Shown here piece after piece: positions 34,937 to 47,004 of a stretch of 64,000 nt of DNA; the first letter of the stretch is position 1; each line of letters starts with the position of its first letter. The stretch is from Artemisia argyi (taxonomy: Eukaryota > Streptophyta > Magnoliopsida > Asterales > Asteraceae). The DNA is taken from the NCBI GenBank assembly GCA_030686995.1, contig CM060704.1, positions 115,546,042 through 115,610,041 of the forward strand, read 5' to 3'. The notes beneath the pieces were generated by a model, which saw nothing but the letters and a program-made list of their open reading frames with translations, made no database searches and was not told the DNA's origin. A program made the translations under genes and the position numbers.

Positions 34937-35641
34937 ATGGCTTCTCCAAACAAACCCAAACCAAAAGCCTCAAGGCTTGCAAGAATGATGGAAAAACCCG
35001 TTTGGCGAAGAAAAAGCCCTAGGAACAAATCCATCATAACAAATGAAGTTGGAAGTCATTCAACACCACCAACCACTTACTTCCCAAACTTTCCACCAAA
35101 TTCATAAGGACATTCATTTGATCCTACTTACAAACCATACAACATTGGCCAAACATCTTCCTTCATGCCAACTCACTCACCTCTTCCTCCAATCACTTGT
35201 AATGATCCATACAAGTTTGATCAACCATCCCACTACAACTCCAACTACACAAACCCAATTCATCCATATCAACACAATGACTTTCTCCACATTACCACGG
35301 AAAAGCAAAAGTTTCGTGATGAAATATCACAAATCAATGATCTTCGTGATCTCAATGCCATGCATCTTGCACAACGCAACAAAGGGCAACCTCCATCATC
35401 ACCCTACAATAATTGCCTTCCTCACTCGCTCAACTTAGATCAAGTTACAAACCACACTCACTATTGCCCTTGTTGCATCTTTCTCCAAAAACAAATCCTT
35501 CACTTGAGTGAAGATATTTCTTGGATTGAATATCTCCTCACTCGACCTCATCCCATTCCACCCCTAACACGATACAATATCGTAAGGGCCACCTCTTCCG
35601 CTCCATACCTCACTCCATATCCCTCTCCATCTAACAACTAA
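34937..35641 (+). pseudogene. Sire-1 extra 3' ORF (env-like position), one in-frame stop
   Basis: Frame opens at ATG 34937 (MASPNKPKPKASRLARMMEK), is basic at the N-terminus, has a TAA at 35105-35107, and continues to TAA at 35639-35641; about 234 codons in all. It is rich in P, T, H and N. Near the C-terminus is HYCPCCIFLQKQILHL, a Cys pair that has a counterpart HVCSNC in the Sire-2 ORF. I see no signal peptide, transmembrane segment or known domain. Sireviruses are known to carry an extra ORF here, in some cases called env-like; this one is shorter than a typical envelope protein, so I leave the function open. Confidence 0.7.
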
Positions 35642-36066
35642 GCTTTATGCTTATGTTATCCTTCAAGCAAATAAAACAATCAACCATGAGTTGCAAGCAA
35701 GTCCAAGTGCTCTTTCTAGGCAATATAGGACTATGTCTTTTCATTTGTTTTATTATGATTAATATGCCTTAAGCATATTAAATGTTGTAATGCTTTCTAT
35801 GATGCTTGAATGAATCTATTTTTATAACTATTGCTTTGCATGTATATTTGCCTTGCTCTCTTCTAATATTTTGTGTAGCCAAGATTTCCTTAGCTCATTC
35901 CCTTGATTCTCTCAAATGAGGGGGAGTATACATCAAGGGGGAGCAATAACCTTTTTGATTTTACAAAAAGGGGGAGAAGAGAATGTTAACCTCTAAATTC
36001 TTGTCTAAAAATTATTTTTTAGACCTAATGAGTTTAAGGTTTTGTAATCATCAAAAAGGGGGAGAT
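35642..36066 (+). other. Sire-1 downstream region with multiple polypurine tracts
   Basis: Non-coding, T-rich, with four G-rich purine tracts: GAGGGGGAG (35918-35926), AAGGGGGAG (35935-35943), AAAAAGGGGGAG (35965-35976) and AAAAAGGGGGAGAT (36053-36066) directly before the 3' LTR. The last is the functional PPT; multiple tracts are a Sirevirus hallmark. Confidence 0.88.
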
Positions 36067-37373
36067 TGTTGACATAAATAATGTCTTAAAACATTGTTAG
36101 CATATTAACAATGTCTCTATGATTTGATAATTACAAAGCATAAACTCATTAATCTAAAACTTATGACGTAAACAAGTTTTAGTGCTTAATATTTGTCTTT
36201 GCTTCCATATCACTTAAGGTATGAATAAACAAAGGGTGTATTACATTTCATGATCAAAGGAAATTTTTCTGATCACTAGAATTTTTATAAAATGTATTAA
36301 ACATCTTACATATTTTACAAAATTACTTTTGGAATTAAAATAATATGTTTAATTCATTATAAATATATGATTTCAAATTTCCAACCAAAAATGGCAAATT
36401 CTATCCAGAAAAATATTCCCCACTAAAAGACAAGAAAAACCAACGTTCTGAAGGGGCGGCCCCCTTAATTCCTTAGGCGGTCCCCTTAATCATTAAGGGG
36501 ACCGACCACTAATTAAGGGGACCGGCCACGCTCCAGAACCATATTTTTCTCCCCTATAAATACTGGTTCTCTCCTCAGAATTTTCTTACCTTTTGCACTT
36601 CAAAACTTTCAGATCTAGATCCAATTCTCTATTCTCTTATCCTTTGATCATAAGTGTATAATTCTTTGTTTCAAAGTGATCCAACCTTCATCCTCTCAAG
36701 TGCAAGAGAAGAATACTTCTATCCCTCAAGACAAGAAGTATTACAACTTGTTGTGATCTCCACATCCAAGTTGTTGGTCCATCATCAAAGATCATTTACA
36801 TTATTCTTTGTGAAGTTGTGGATATTTGATTGTAGATAGTTGTGCTAGATATAGATTGTGTGATTAGTTAGTAGCTTGGTGTGAAGAAGAAAATTTAGGA
36901 ACTAGATTGGTGTGAAGAAGATAGGTGTGGAGTAGTTAGTTGTGAAGTAGATTGATTTGAAGAAGTTGTGTAGAAGTTGTGACTTAGGTGTGACGAAATT
37001 GTGGTGTGAAAAGTGGTGTCTAAATTGGTGTGTAAATTGGTGTGTACGGTTTTCTCCGCCATAAGGGAGCTTGTTGATATAGTGAAGAAAACTCTCGAGT
37101 TAGGTGCTTGGGGAGTGGAGTAGGGCAAGGAAGGTGTCCTTGTAGCCGAACCACTATAAATCTCTTGTCTCGCGGTTCGATCTTTCCATCTCTTACTTAT
37201 TTCATTACTTATCATTGTTATATATTGTGTAGTATTATTTATTTATATTGTACAAGACTTGAGATCACATATTATCGAATCTAAGTTTTCAAAAGCTAAG
37301 TAAACTCTAAAACTATCTTTTATAACGAATTAAAAAAACGTAAAACTATTCAACCCCCTTCTAGTTTTCCACA
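36067..37373 (+). repeat. 3' LTR of Sire-1 (1307 bp)
   Basis: Matches the 5' LTR with a handful of substitutions and one extra GTGTGTAAATTG-type unit (around 37020-37045). TATA box at 36555-36563. Ends CTAGTTTTCCACA at 37373. Confidence 0.95.
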
Positions 37374-37581
37374 ATAGTAGTTCGGATTATCTTATAAATG
37401 AAAACTTTCAAGAATGAAATTAGATAGTACAAATAAGGTGTTAAGATCTTGCTGAGTGGTAAGACACTATCGTGTCTCTAGATCGTTTTAATGATATCTG
37501 TTGGTTTATTGAGTTCAAGTAGAAAATTAATCTGAACATAACCCTAGTACAACTATTCTCAGTATTTGAAAATTTTAAGTC

Positions 37582-37650
37582 GAACATAGTTAGTCAGACT
37601 ATGTTCCACTGTCCCTAGGTTAAATATAGGTGACTAGTCTATATTTAGCC
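37582..37650 (-). other. Twin hairpins in the Tk-C leader
   Basis: Plus-strand arms: GAACATAG (37582-37589) with CTATGTTC (37599-37606), a perfect 8-bp stem; and GGTTAAATATAG (37618-37629) with CTATATTTAGCC (37639-37650), a 12-bp stem with one mismatch and the loop GTGACTAGT, which contains self-complementary ACTAGT. They are homologous to 13389-13454 in Tk-B, with different bases but the same pairing and the linker CCACTGTCCC between them. Confidence 0.7.
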
Positions 37651-38074
37651 GAGGTTCGATAAAATTTTCAAATACCTAAATTTGGCATACTTGTGATATG
37701 TCCGTTGCTTTTGAGAAACTATCCACTAAACATAGGCGATGTCAAACCATTCAGTTACAAGTCCCGCCCATACAAGACTTGTAACCTATGTTTTCACATT
37801 CCATTGCATAGAAGATAGTACAGGTAGATATGTGTGGAAAGGAAGTTTTAAGTAGTTCTAAAACAGTCCATACTTGGCCAGGATTACGAACTTTTAACAA
37901 TGAAGGTTTCAGAAGAAAACTTTGATGAATGTAGAGAAATTAACTCCAGCTTTTGTAGATGATGGATTAGTTTATCCTTTAGAAATCACATATTTCTATT
38001 TTGAAATCGATAGATTGTGATGGGTTTTTGATATCATATGAAATGATATTGATGAGGTGATGGAATAATTCCAG

Positions 38075-38260
38075 AGACCATTGATCAAATCACAATGTCT
38101 CGGAAGTAGATTAGACCATTGTGCAATTCACAATGTCTGGGAAGTAGGTTAGACCATTGTGTGACTCAAAACATTTGAGAAATGATTAAGACCATTGTAT
38201 CATACAATATCTGGGAAATAGGAAAGACCATTGCAATTAGTTACAATGTCTTGGACATAA
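38075..38260 (-). repeat. 38-bp tandem repeat in the Tk-C leader, five copies
   Basis: The word AGACCATTG recurs at 38075, 38113, 38151, 38189 and 38225, i.e. spacings of 38, 38, 38 and 36. Each unit also has CAATGTCTnGGAAGTAG, so the unit can fold on itself (CAATGTCT against AGACCATTG, imperfect). Confidence 0.85.
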
Positions 38261-38603
38261 AATGTTGGAGTAGGAACATGATTGGGAGAATGTGGTTGTG
38301 CCAAAATGCCCTAGAATAGGCATACACAGATATGTTTAGATAAAATGATTGAAAATAACTCGAATATATATATCAATATACTAGTATTTTTGTATAGCAT
38401 AATATGCTTACGGGGGAATGCTCAATTATGCTAAGGGTACATATATCCATATGCTAACATGTTTGTGTAGTATAAAATGCTTAATAAGTCCATAATCGTC
38501 TGGAGGATGGAAGGCACGGAGAGCGGAAGGCTATAAAAATGTTTTTGCTTGTAATTGTGGTTATAGTTTAGGTCACAATTAGACCCGTTTCTCTATAACC
38601 ATT

Positions 38604-38615
38604 GCTCTGATACCA
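38604..38615 (-). other. Primer-binding site of Tk-C
   Basis: Complement reads TGGTATCAGAGC, three bases from the LTR end at 38619. Intact initiator tRNA-Met type. Confidence 0.92.
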
Positions 38616-39275
38616 ATCTGTAACACCCCCAATTCATGGATGCAGCGGAATTCAAACTGGGTGTTACTTGACGGCACAATAGTCACAATAATAGAAAACG
38701 AACTCTAATTGAGTCGTTTTTGAAAGATTTATCATTCAAATTATATAAATATCAGAGATTACAAAATGAGGTCCCAGATGGTTCCATGTTTACAATTTAA
38801 ATGAGTTTTTGAATGATAATAAAATTTATAGCCCTCTTGAATATCCGTGCTCCTCCGTGCAAGCCTCGCTCATTATGGACCTGAAATACATGCTTAAAAC
38901 AGTCAACACAAAGGTTGAGTGGAATTCGTAGAGTTTGTAGTTAAATCGTTGAACACAATAATCGTAATGTGAGGTAATTAATCACACATTCATGGTTAGA
39001 AAACAAAAGTTGTTATTATTTCACTAAGCTCATGCAACTAAAGCATTAACATCGAACCAAAAATTGGCATTGTAGAAGCCCTACCAAGGTAATATTGCCA
39101 TTATACCTCAACTATCAAATATAGTACATTTGTTTGAACTCGTAGTTGTTCAACACAAATGGGATTCGTTAATCCCAATAGATCTATTCACAATATTCGC
39201 GCTCACTATAGCTAGTGACTAATGGTTCATGATATAGGGACTTCGAACATGGCAATCGTTACTTAGTGACAATAA

Positions 39276-40566
39276 TGTTGACATAAATAATGTCTTAAAA
39301 CATTGTTAGCATATTAACAATGTCTCTATGTTTTGATAATTACAAAGCATAAACTCATTAATCTAAAACTTATGACATAAACAAGTTTTTGGTGCTTAAT
39401 ACTTGTCTTTGCTTCCATATCACTTAAGGTATGAATAAACAAAGAGTTTACTACATTTCATGATCAAAGGAAATTTTATATTAATACATAACATTATATA
39501 AAATGATTTTAACATTTTATATATATTTGTAAATCATTTTTGGTATAGCTTTATTAAACCACAAAAATATGATTTCAAATTTCCAACCAAAAAGGGCAAA
39601 TTTTATCCAGAAAAACTTTTGAAACGTTCAGGAGGGCGACCCCCTTAATTTTACTAGGCGGCCCCCTTAATCATTAAGGGGACCGGCCTACAATTAAGGG
39701 GACCGGCACGCTCCAGAACAATATTTTCCCCCCTTCAAATACTGATTCATCCCTCAGATTTTTCTCACCTTTTGCACTTCTAAACTTTTTGATCTAGATC
39801 TATTTCTCTATTCTCTCATCCTTTGATAATAAGTGTATATATTCTTTGTTTCAAAGTGATCCAATTTCCATCCTCTCAAGTGCAAGAGAAGAATACTTCT
39901 ATCTTCCTAGACAAGAAGTATTACAACTTGTTGTGATCTCCACATCCAAGTTGTTGGTGTATCATCAAGATTATTTACATATTCTTTGTGAAGATTGTTG
40001 TGAATATTTGCTTGTAGATAGTTGTGTTAGATATAGATTGTGTGATTAGTTTATAGCTTGGTGTGAAGAAGAAAATCTAGGAAATCTATTGGTGTGAAGA
40101 AGATAGAGTTGAAGTAGTTAGTTGTGAAGTAGATTGATTTGAAGAAGGTGTGTAGAAGTTGTGACTTAGGTGTGAAGGTGTTGTGGTGTGATTATTGGTG
40201 TGTAAATTGGTGTGTATATTGGTGTGTTAATTGGTGTGTAAGGTTTTCTCCGCCATAAGGGAGCTTGTTGATATAGTGAAGAAAACTCTCGAGTTAGGTG
40301 CTCGGGGAGTGGAGTAGGACAAGGAAGGTGTCCTTGTAGCCGAACCACTATAAATCTCTTGTCTCGCGGTTCGATCTTTCCATCTCTTACTTATTTCATT
40401 ACTTATCATTGTTATATATTTCGTATTGATATTTGTTTGTATTGTGCAATACTTGAGATCACATATTATCGAATCTAAGTTTTAAAAACTAAGTAAACAC
40501 TAAAACTATTTTTACAACTAATTAAAAAGACGTAAAACTATTCAACCCCCCTTCTAGTTTTCCACA
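39276..40566 (+). mobile_element. Solo LTR of the Sire-1 family (1291 bp)
   Basis: TGTTGACATAAATAATG to CTAGTTTTCCACA with perfect TSD aataa (39271-39275, 40567-40571); the empty site is in the other Tk-C LTR at about 25001. It differs clearly from the Sire-1 LTRs (e.g. TATA region ttCAAATACTG near 39735, inverted repeats at 39635-39710) and has about four GTGTGTxxATTG units (40194-40245) where Sire-1 has two or three. It is an older family member reduced by LTR-LTR recombination. Confidence 0.95.
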
Positions 40567-41056
40567 AATAAAACATAGTCGGGTAGCATACAGTAGAAAG
40601 CATTGTGTTCGAGTAGAAAAATAATAGCATGTATCCCCCTCATGGGTTTGTAAAATAGTTAAACAATAGAAAGTGGGGCTACGAACTCACCTTAAGTTAT
40701 GTAGTAAGTAGTGAATGTGATGGTCGAATCACGAAGGTTTCTACGAGCAACCTATAATAGAATGTCACGACTTAGGATTGGAGTAAAGAATATGAAGAAT
40801 TGCCTATATATATATATATGTCTTGCATTTAGTCCATGATGTGGTACAAAGTGTAGTGTAAGTCTTTGAAAAGAAATGGTTCATGAAACATGTATAGTTT
40901 ATATATCGTTTACTACCGTTCGGGCCGACATAATTCAGAAGTCATGTAGTAAACGTTCGAGGAGCCAGGACACTTTAATTCCTAAATCCACAACTCATCT
41001 GGAAGGCTTACTTAATGAACTCCTCACATGAGGCTCCCTGCTATTGTAGTATTTGA

Positions 41057-41181
<125 letters not shown>

Positions 41182-43177
41182 TTTTGATCCGAAAAGTTAC
41201 ATGTCCAATATTTGAATAAACTTAGGAAAGTTTATTTTACATGAAGATTGTTATTAGGATAAGTTTCTTAAGTCTTGTATGACAATTACTTGTAAGATCT
41301 CATGGTTCTTTAGATGAAGTAGATCCAAATTGTATGTTTAAGTTATTGCCAAATCTTTAGCTCATGTTTTCGCCTAAGTAAGTTTATATGGTCATTTAGT
41401 CATGGCCTTGCCATGACCTTTGGTCATTGTTCCATGGTCTTGAGGCTCAACCTTGGCTCTAGCCATGGTTGTGGTCTTGATTCTAGGTCATAAGACCTCT
41501 TTGGTCTTTATAAACCATAACCATTATATAGTGACGTATATATGTAAAATAGCTGTTAATAAACTGAGAAAAATCTCATTCGTTATTGGTTTTCTGGAGA
41601 CGTGCACCTGAGTTTTTGAAGAAAACGTAATTCCGGACAACTTTCGTGCTTTAACTTTTTCATGAAACGGACCAGAAAAGCCTCTTTTTGCGTGTTTTAT
41701 GTTCTGTCACAGAAACTATTTTGGCAGTTTTGCCGCAAAGTTTTAGTAACTTCAAATGGTCATAACTTTTGACTCGTGTACTCGTTTTAGATGGTTCAAA
41801 TTGCTATGGTTTCCTTGTTAAGTCCTCTACTACAATATGTAATGATCCAATATCATAAGTTTTACCATTTTGATCAGATTTCACCAAGAAAGTCACTAGT
41901 TTACTTGTTTAAATAACTTAACTTAACAATCATATACAATAACTTGTTTTACTCATTTTTATACATCATGGAAATGATCACAAGACATAATATAGCATGA
42001 ATGATATGTAAATAACATGATTATGATATTTAATAAGAAGTATGTTAGGGTTTTGCTTACAACTTTTGGCTTTCAATTAAGAAAGGAAGTCATGTATGAA
42101 CTAGGACACTAAACCTATGCTTGCAAACCCTTCACCACAACTCTTGCAAACCCTTGCTATAATCCTTTTGAAAACCTTCTTAGCTCAGCCCTAGTACCCT
42201 TATGTAGCTCCTAATTCAACCATTGAATCACCAAATAAACACTAGTTTCATGTAGAGAATAACTAGGCCTTTAACTTTGTAGTGTAACTTGTAGTTTGAA
42301 GATCAAAAGATCATGGTGCTAGGGATTATAGGGTGTTCGGTTTTGGTGATGAAAGAGGAAGAGGATGAGCTTGCTGTTTATAGGAAGATGAGGAGGTTAG
42401 GAAGATGCCTAGGAAGGTGCAATGAGGGGGTTAGTTGCAAGATTTAGTCAAAGCTTACAAAGGAAGCTAATCAAAGCTTACAAAGGAAGCTTATACACAT
42501 GTATGGATCCTAGGGCACCAGGCATGAGATCAAGACACATAATAGGTGAACCCCCCCCCTCTAAGTCGGCCAAGGCTGATCTAGGGTGACTAGATGAGTA
42601 GTCATGGTTTTATCTAAGTTACGGAGTGAGTTTTGGTCCCGGTAATTGCTAACGGTAAGTCGTTAAGTCCTGAAACTTAAAATCGGGTATCCTAAAAATA
42701 TGAAACTTATAAATATGTTATAACTTATTAATATAACCTATCTTAGCATATTTAATGAGTGATAAGTTCTATCGGGTTGCTTAAACGCTGCTAAAACTGG
42801 AAACGCGGGTATAAAACGCGTAATTCGCGTAAAACGCTGAACTGGAAAACGTAAAATTCCAAAACTTTTGGAATTGTCGTAAAATGAGAGAAAATCATAT
42901 TTCTATTGTTTATAATGTTTTATGGACATATCAGGATGCTGGAATGACGTTTAAACCGAAAAGTAAATCTCGGACACGGTTTTGTGATTTTTGCAGAAAT
43001 GATCCGATGAGTGTCAAATTCTCGGATTATCATTAAAATAGTTTAACTTACGAGAATATGAAATAAAAATTTCGGGAGTGAATAGTAAACTTGAATAGTA
43101 AATATGAATAATAAAAATGAGTAGTAAAAAAATTTGGGATTAGAAATTAACCTGATAATGCAAATTGTTACAATAAT

Positions 43178-43231
43178 CACGACTTAGGGCTTAAATGACC
43201 CCCTAAAAGCGTAACACTTTTCGCCTCATCA
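43178..43231 (-). repeat. 5' LTR of Athila-1, remaining 54 bp
   Basis: CACGACTTAGGGCTTAAATG to CGCCTCATCA. It continues the LTR broken at 24347 and matches 6766-6807. It is followed by Tk-A sequence from 43232. Confidence 0.92.
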
Positions 43232-43360
43232 CAATGTTCTAAGATTTTGAACTTGTATTTTCCGTTTATACACGAGATTCTATGAGTTAGAACTTGCAAG
43301 AATGTCTAGATGGATATGACATTATTCTTATCCCATCTTATTCTTACGAACGTCTATAGA

Positions 43361-44480
43361 ATGGCACGAACGAGAGCCACTACTCCCACTACTCCTACTA
43401 CTCTCGCCATGACTCAGGAAGCTATCCGGCAACTAGTTGCTGACAGTGTAACTGCGACACTAGAAGCTAGGAATGCTAACATGGCTAGAAACCCCGAAAT
43501 TCTTGTGGTGAAGAAGAGTAACTACAAGGAATTTATAAGCTGTCAGCCCTTCAATTTCAAGGGAACAGAAGGGTCCATAGGACTGATTCACTGGTTTGAG
43601 AGATGTGAATCAGTATTCTCCCGTAGTAACTGTACTGAGGATTGTAGAGTTAAGTTTGCTACCGGTACTCTTACCGAGGAAGCTTTATCATGGTGGAACT
43701 CGTATGCCCAACCAATAGGAATAGAAGAGGCATACAAGTTAACCTGGACTGAATTTAAGAAACTCATGATTAGGAAATACTGCCCTCGAACGGAAGTTAA
43801 GAAAATGGAAGATGAGTTTTACAACTTGACTATGAAGGGAAATGATGCCAAAACTTATATTAGGAGATTTCAAGTGTTGGCAACTTTGTGTCCTACAATG
43901 GTGCCAACTGTTGAAAAGACGATAGAAGTTTTCATCGGAGGTTTACCCTGAAGTATCGAAGGGAATGTTACTGCCTCTAAAACACAAGATTTAGAGGAAG
44001 CCATTAACAAAACTTTGAGGTTAATGGATCAAGTAACAAAGCACAACTCTGTGCCAGTGCCCAACGATAATAGATGAAAGCTCCACAATGGGAGAGCTTT
44101 CGACAATACCAACCCCTATCCTCTACCAAACCTAAGACAAGAAGCTGCTAGAGCTTATGCCTCCACTCCAACTAAGGGAAGTGGTTATGCTGGGAAAACC
44201 CCTCTGTGTGAGAGATGTGCTTGGCACCACACAGGGCCTTGTTTCATCAAATGTACAACATGTAAGAAGGTGGACCATCAAGCAAATGATTGTAGGCACA
44301 AAATTAAAGACCAGCCTCTAGGGGTAATCCGCCACTAGAAACGGTCATTTGTTATGCTTGCGGAGAAAAAGGACACTATGCAAATAGATGTCAAAAGAAA
44401 AATACTGATGGTGCCTAGGGAAGAGCTTATATGTTTAGGAATGGGTATAACCAAGAAGACCCAAGCATAGTCACACACTT
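43361..44480 (+). pseudogene. Tk-A gag (with the first codons of protease), broken
   Basis: ATG at 43361 ([17 protein letters not shown]). The plus frame gives a Ty3-type Gag capsid region: [26 protein letters not shown] and, further on, ALSWWNS and [16 protein letters not shown] (Retrotrans_gag pattern). An in-frame TGA stands at 43949-43951 and another TGA near 44075. Zinc knuckle 1 is CTTCKKVDHQANDC (44260-44301); after a frameshift near 44320 zinc knuckle 2 is CYACGEKGHYANRC (44353-44394). Next comes GRAYMF...QEDPSIV, the very start of the Tekay protease region, after which pol is missing and the element jumps to its end. Upstream in-frame ATG at 43310 is less likely because family Gags start near MARTR. 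Confidence 0.9.
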
Positions 44481-44575
44481 AGGATCTAACCCTTTGCCTT
44501 AGGTATCTATTCTCACCCTTGCACACTAACCCTAGTTAAAATCTCGGGACGAGATTTTCTGTTAGGATGGGAGAC
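44481..44575 (+). other. Pol-deletion junction and PPT of Tk-A
   Basis: Right after the protease start the sequence becomes CTCGGGACGAGATTTTC, the usual end-of-pol word of Tekay-type elements, and then GTTAGGATGGGAGAC, the PPT (44561-44575). Thus some 3 kb of pol were lost between about 44460 and 44530. Confidence 0.75.
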
Positions 44576-45551
44576 TGTAGCAACCCACAAATTTCCCCAC
44601 TAACATTCCTACTAACTTCCCAAAGGTTAGATAAGCCTCACTAACTTAACTTAGGCCCTCACTAAGAACTATCTAGGTTAGATATGCCTATAGCTATTTC
44701 CCGAGTGAAATTTTTGCTTTATAACATCACTATTACCTATCAAACCTCTAGACAAGCTCACGTATCCACCTATGCCAAACACCACTATGTTTACTTCATG
44801 TAAAATTCCAGGTATGTCAAGTCAAGGTTAAAAAAATATTTTCACTAAGTAAAATATCACTCTAGTACACTATACTCATCAGAAAACCCTAATTGCACCT
44901 ATGTGTTTCCGGTTAACTTTAAAACCCTAATTGCTTATCTGAAATAGCTTGAAAGTGTTCAAGGATTAGGTATCAGTTACATTAGCAACTTTAGGATATA
45001 TTAGACTTCCTAGATCATAGTACAACTCCCTAGAACCTAGGTACAAGTTCCTTAAGCACAAAACCCTAACTAGGTCATAACTTCTGTGAACTAGGTCTAA
45101 ACTATCCCAAATCTTTACCATAAGTTACCACCACTTAGTATAAGCCTCCTAGGACTTAATATTAGTCACTAAAAACTTATAGAATGCTAATATAGGCACT
45201 AAACCTTAGGCTAGACCAAAATCTCTCACTAGACAAAACTAGGCCAAAACTAAACCTAATACCTAAACTAAGCTACCATAGCACCTCAAATCTTACAACC
45301 AAGCACCCTAGAACCTCCCTTATACCAAGATAGCCCCCTAGCACCTACCAATCAAGCACACAAGGAGGTGCATCACTTCCTTGGTGCTCGATAAAACCAC
45401 AACCACAAACACCCTATGGCAGCCCCCTAGCTAGTTATAGCTCACCTTAGTCATCCCTTTAGGCTTCGTTAGTCACCCCATAGCTTCCTTTACTCAGCCC
45501 CCCCTCCTCGACACCTAGCAGCCCATTTGCCACCTATACCCCTCGTTACCC

Positions 45552-45560
45552 TATAAATAG
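45552..45560 (+). promoter_or_regulatory. TATA box in the 3' LTR of Tk-A
   Basis: TATAAATAG in the context ttaccc-TATAAATAG-cagg; partner of 1836-1844. Confidence 0.65.
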
Positions 45561-46032
45561 CAGGCCTCCCCTTACCATTTTAGTCCACACCTCCCCTATC
45601 TTCTTTACTTAAACATTTCTGTAGTACTAAGTCCCTAAGACCCTTAGAAGTCGAGTAGCAAAGCCCTAGTACTAGTCGAGACCCATTTCTAAGTTGAAAA
45701 CCCTAGTTTTCCTACGTTAAGCCTTCCACGACCTAGGTAAGCCTCAAATTTTATTCTAATAGCCTTAGTACTGATATAGGACTCCTAGGATATGCCTTAG
45801 AACCTTTAGATAAGCCTTGATTATTTTCATTTAGAAGTTTTCATTTTAAAACCCTAATTTTGGATAATTGTGTGTTTTTGTGCTAAATTGCCTTATTATG
45901 CGCTATATTCTGAATTAGATGACTTATTTAAGTATATATTAGTTAAACATAAGCTAGGAAATTAGTTGATTCATAAAAATATAGTTTACTTGATTTTAGG
46001 AATAGTTTTGCAATAGTTTTCATGCATAAGGG

Positions 46033-46226
46033 CAATGTTGCAAAAAACGGCCTACAAGGCCTTGTAATCACCGATTCCAATCTACAAGGCCCTGGAACTT
46101 GGAGACATTTACAAGGAAGTCGGCTGATTAATCGGCGATTACAAGGTTTTGGGCCGATTAATCGGCTAAAAAATGCAAATCGGCCCTTGACCGCCTCAGG
46201 ACCGATTCATGATTTTTGCAACATTG
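46033..46226 (+). mobile_element. hAT-type MITE (194 bp)
   Basis: Terminal inverted repeats CAATGTTGCAAAAA (14 bp, perfect) and an exact 8-bp TSD cataaggg (46025-46032, 46227-46234). The uninterrupted site is at about 2305 in the 5' LTR. Eight-base duplications and CAxTGTTGCAAAA ends point to the hAT superfamily. Inside are repeated CTACAAGGCC / TTACAAGG and CCGATTAATCGGC words. The 69-codon ORF here is chance; the element would need a transposase in trans. Confidence 0.93.
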
Positions 46227-46391
46227 CATAAGGGTATATATGGTAAATTTCTAAAAATATGAAGTTTAGGGACTGTTTTAAACATTTATTAGAAGGTATA
46301 AGCATAAAGACCCTTTTTGAAAAGTTCTAAAACCTTAGGATAAAAAGTAAAATAAGTTATAAACTTATAAGGACTAGTTTTGCAAATATTG

Positions 46392-46704
46392 TGATGGATC
46401 TAAACACACACCTTGTGTTAGATACATACTTTGAGTATATACTTTATAACACGTGAAATTTACTATACAGTACTTAGAAGATGTGTTTTTGTAATATGTA
46501 TGGATTGTATGAATGTGTAACAGTAATGAACAAAGAATTAAACAAACGTTTAGCTTCAATATTATTCAAGATAATAATACGAGTGATCTTGACTTATCAC
46601 TAGGGTTACAACCTTGAAGCTTTGGCTAATGAATTCTTCAGCCGTGGTTATCAGCTTAGCCTATCAGTGGGAATGAGTTTCCACTGATGGTATATTTCCC
46701 AACA
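46392..46704 (-). mobile_element. Copia-like solo LTR (313 bp), minus strand
   Basis: On the minus strand starts TGTTGGGAAATATACC and ends AGATCCATCA; TSD tattg (46387-46391, 46705-46709) is exact, and the empty site is at about 2475. The TGTTGGGAAA start is common in Ty1/copia LTRs. No internal region remains. Confidence 0.87.
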
Positions 46705-47004
46705 TATTGTTAAGTTAAGGGTATAAAGGGTAATTATTAAAAGTTAGTGTAGTTTAAGGGCCATTTATGCCATTTCTTTAAAATATATATGTATAGGGAC
46801 TAATTGTGTAAAAGATAGAAAGTTATATGCTTAAATGTTATAAGTTTATAAGTTTAGGGTAGAAAGTGTAAATATGTAAACTTGAAGGGTATAAACGGAC
46901 TATTTTCATATAAAGTACAAAAACCTATTTTGAGTTAGAAACATAACACAATACTAGGGAGCTTCATGTGAGGGGTATCATGTGGATATTTTGTTTTGAC
47001 GAGT

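Larger units (their letters stand above)
28493..37373 (+). mobile_element. Sire-1: nearly complete Sirevirus-type Ty1/copia element
   Basis: 8881 bp with perfect TSD atagt (28488-28492, 37374-37378). LTRs 28493-29787 and 36067-37373. Order: LTR, PBS, gag-protease-integrase-RT-RNase H in one long frame (29889-33957, two stops and one frameshift), about 1 kb non-coding with a second promoter-like segment, an extra 3' ORF (34937-35641), four polypurine tracts of the AAGGGGGAG type, LTR. Multiple PPTs and the extra 3' ORF are Sirevirus traits. It splits the internal part of Tk-C and needs repair of several mutations, so this copy is dead. Confidence 0.95.
37374..38618 (-). other. Tk-C 5' leader and internal region
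   Basis: Minus-strand order from the PBS (38604-38615, TGGTATCAGAGC): a tandem array, non-coding sequence, then the twin hairpins (37582-37650). No ORF of note. The part up to the hairpins corresponds to the leader of Tk-B, with matching words before and after the hairpins (e.g. AGTTGTA.TAG near 37550, as at 13490). Confidence 0.75.
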
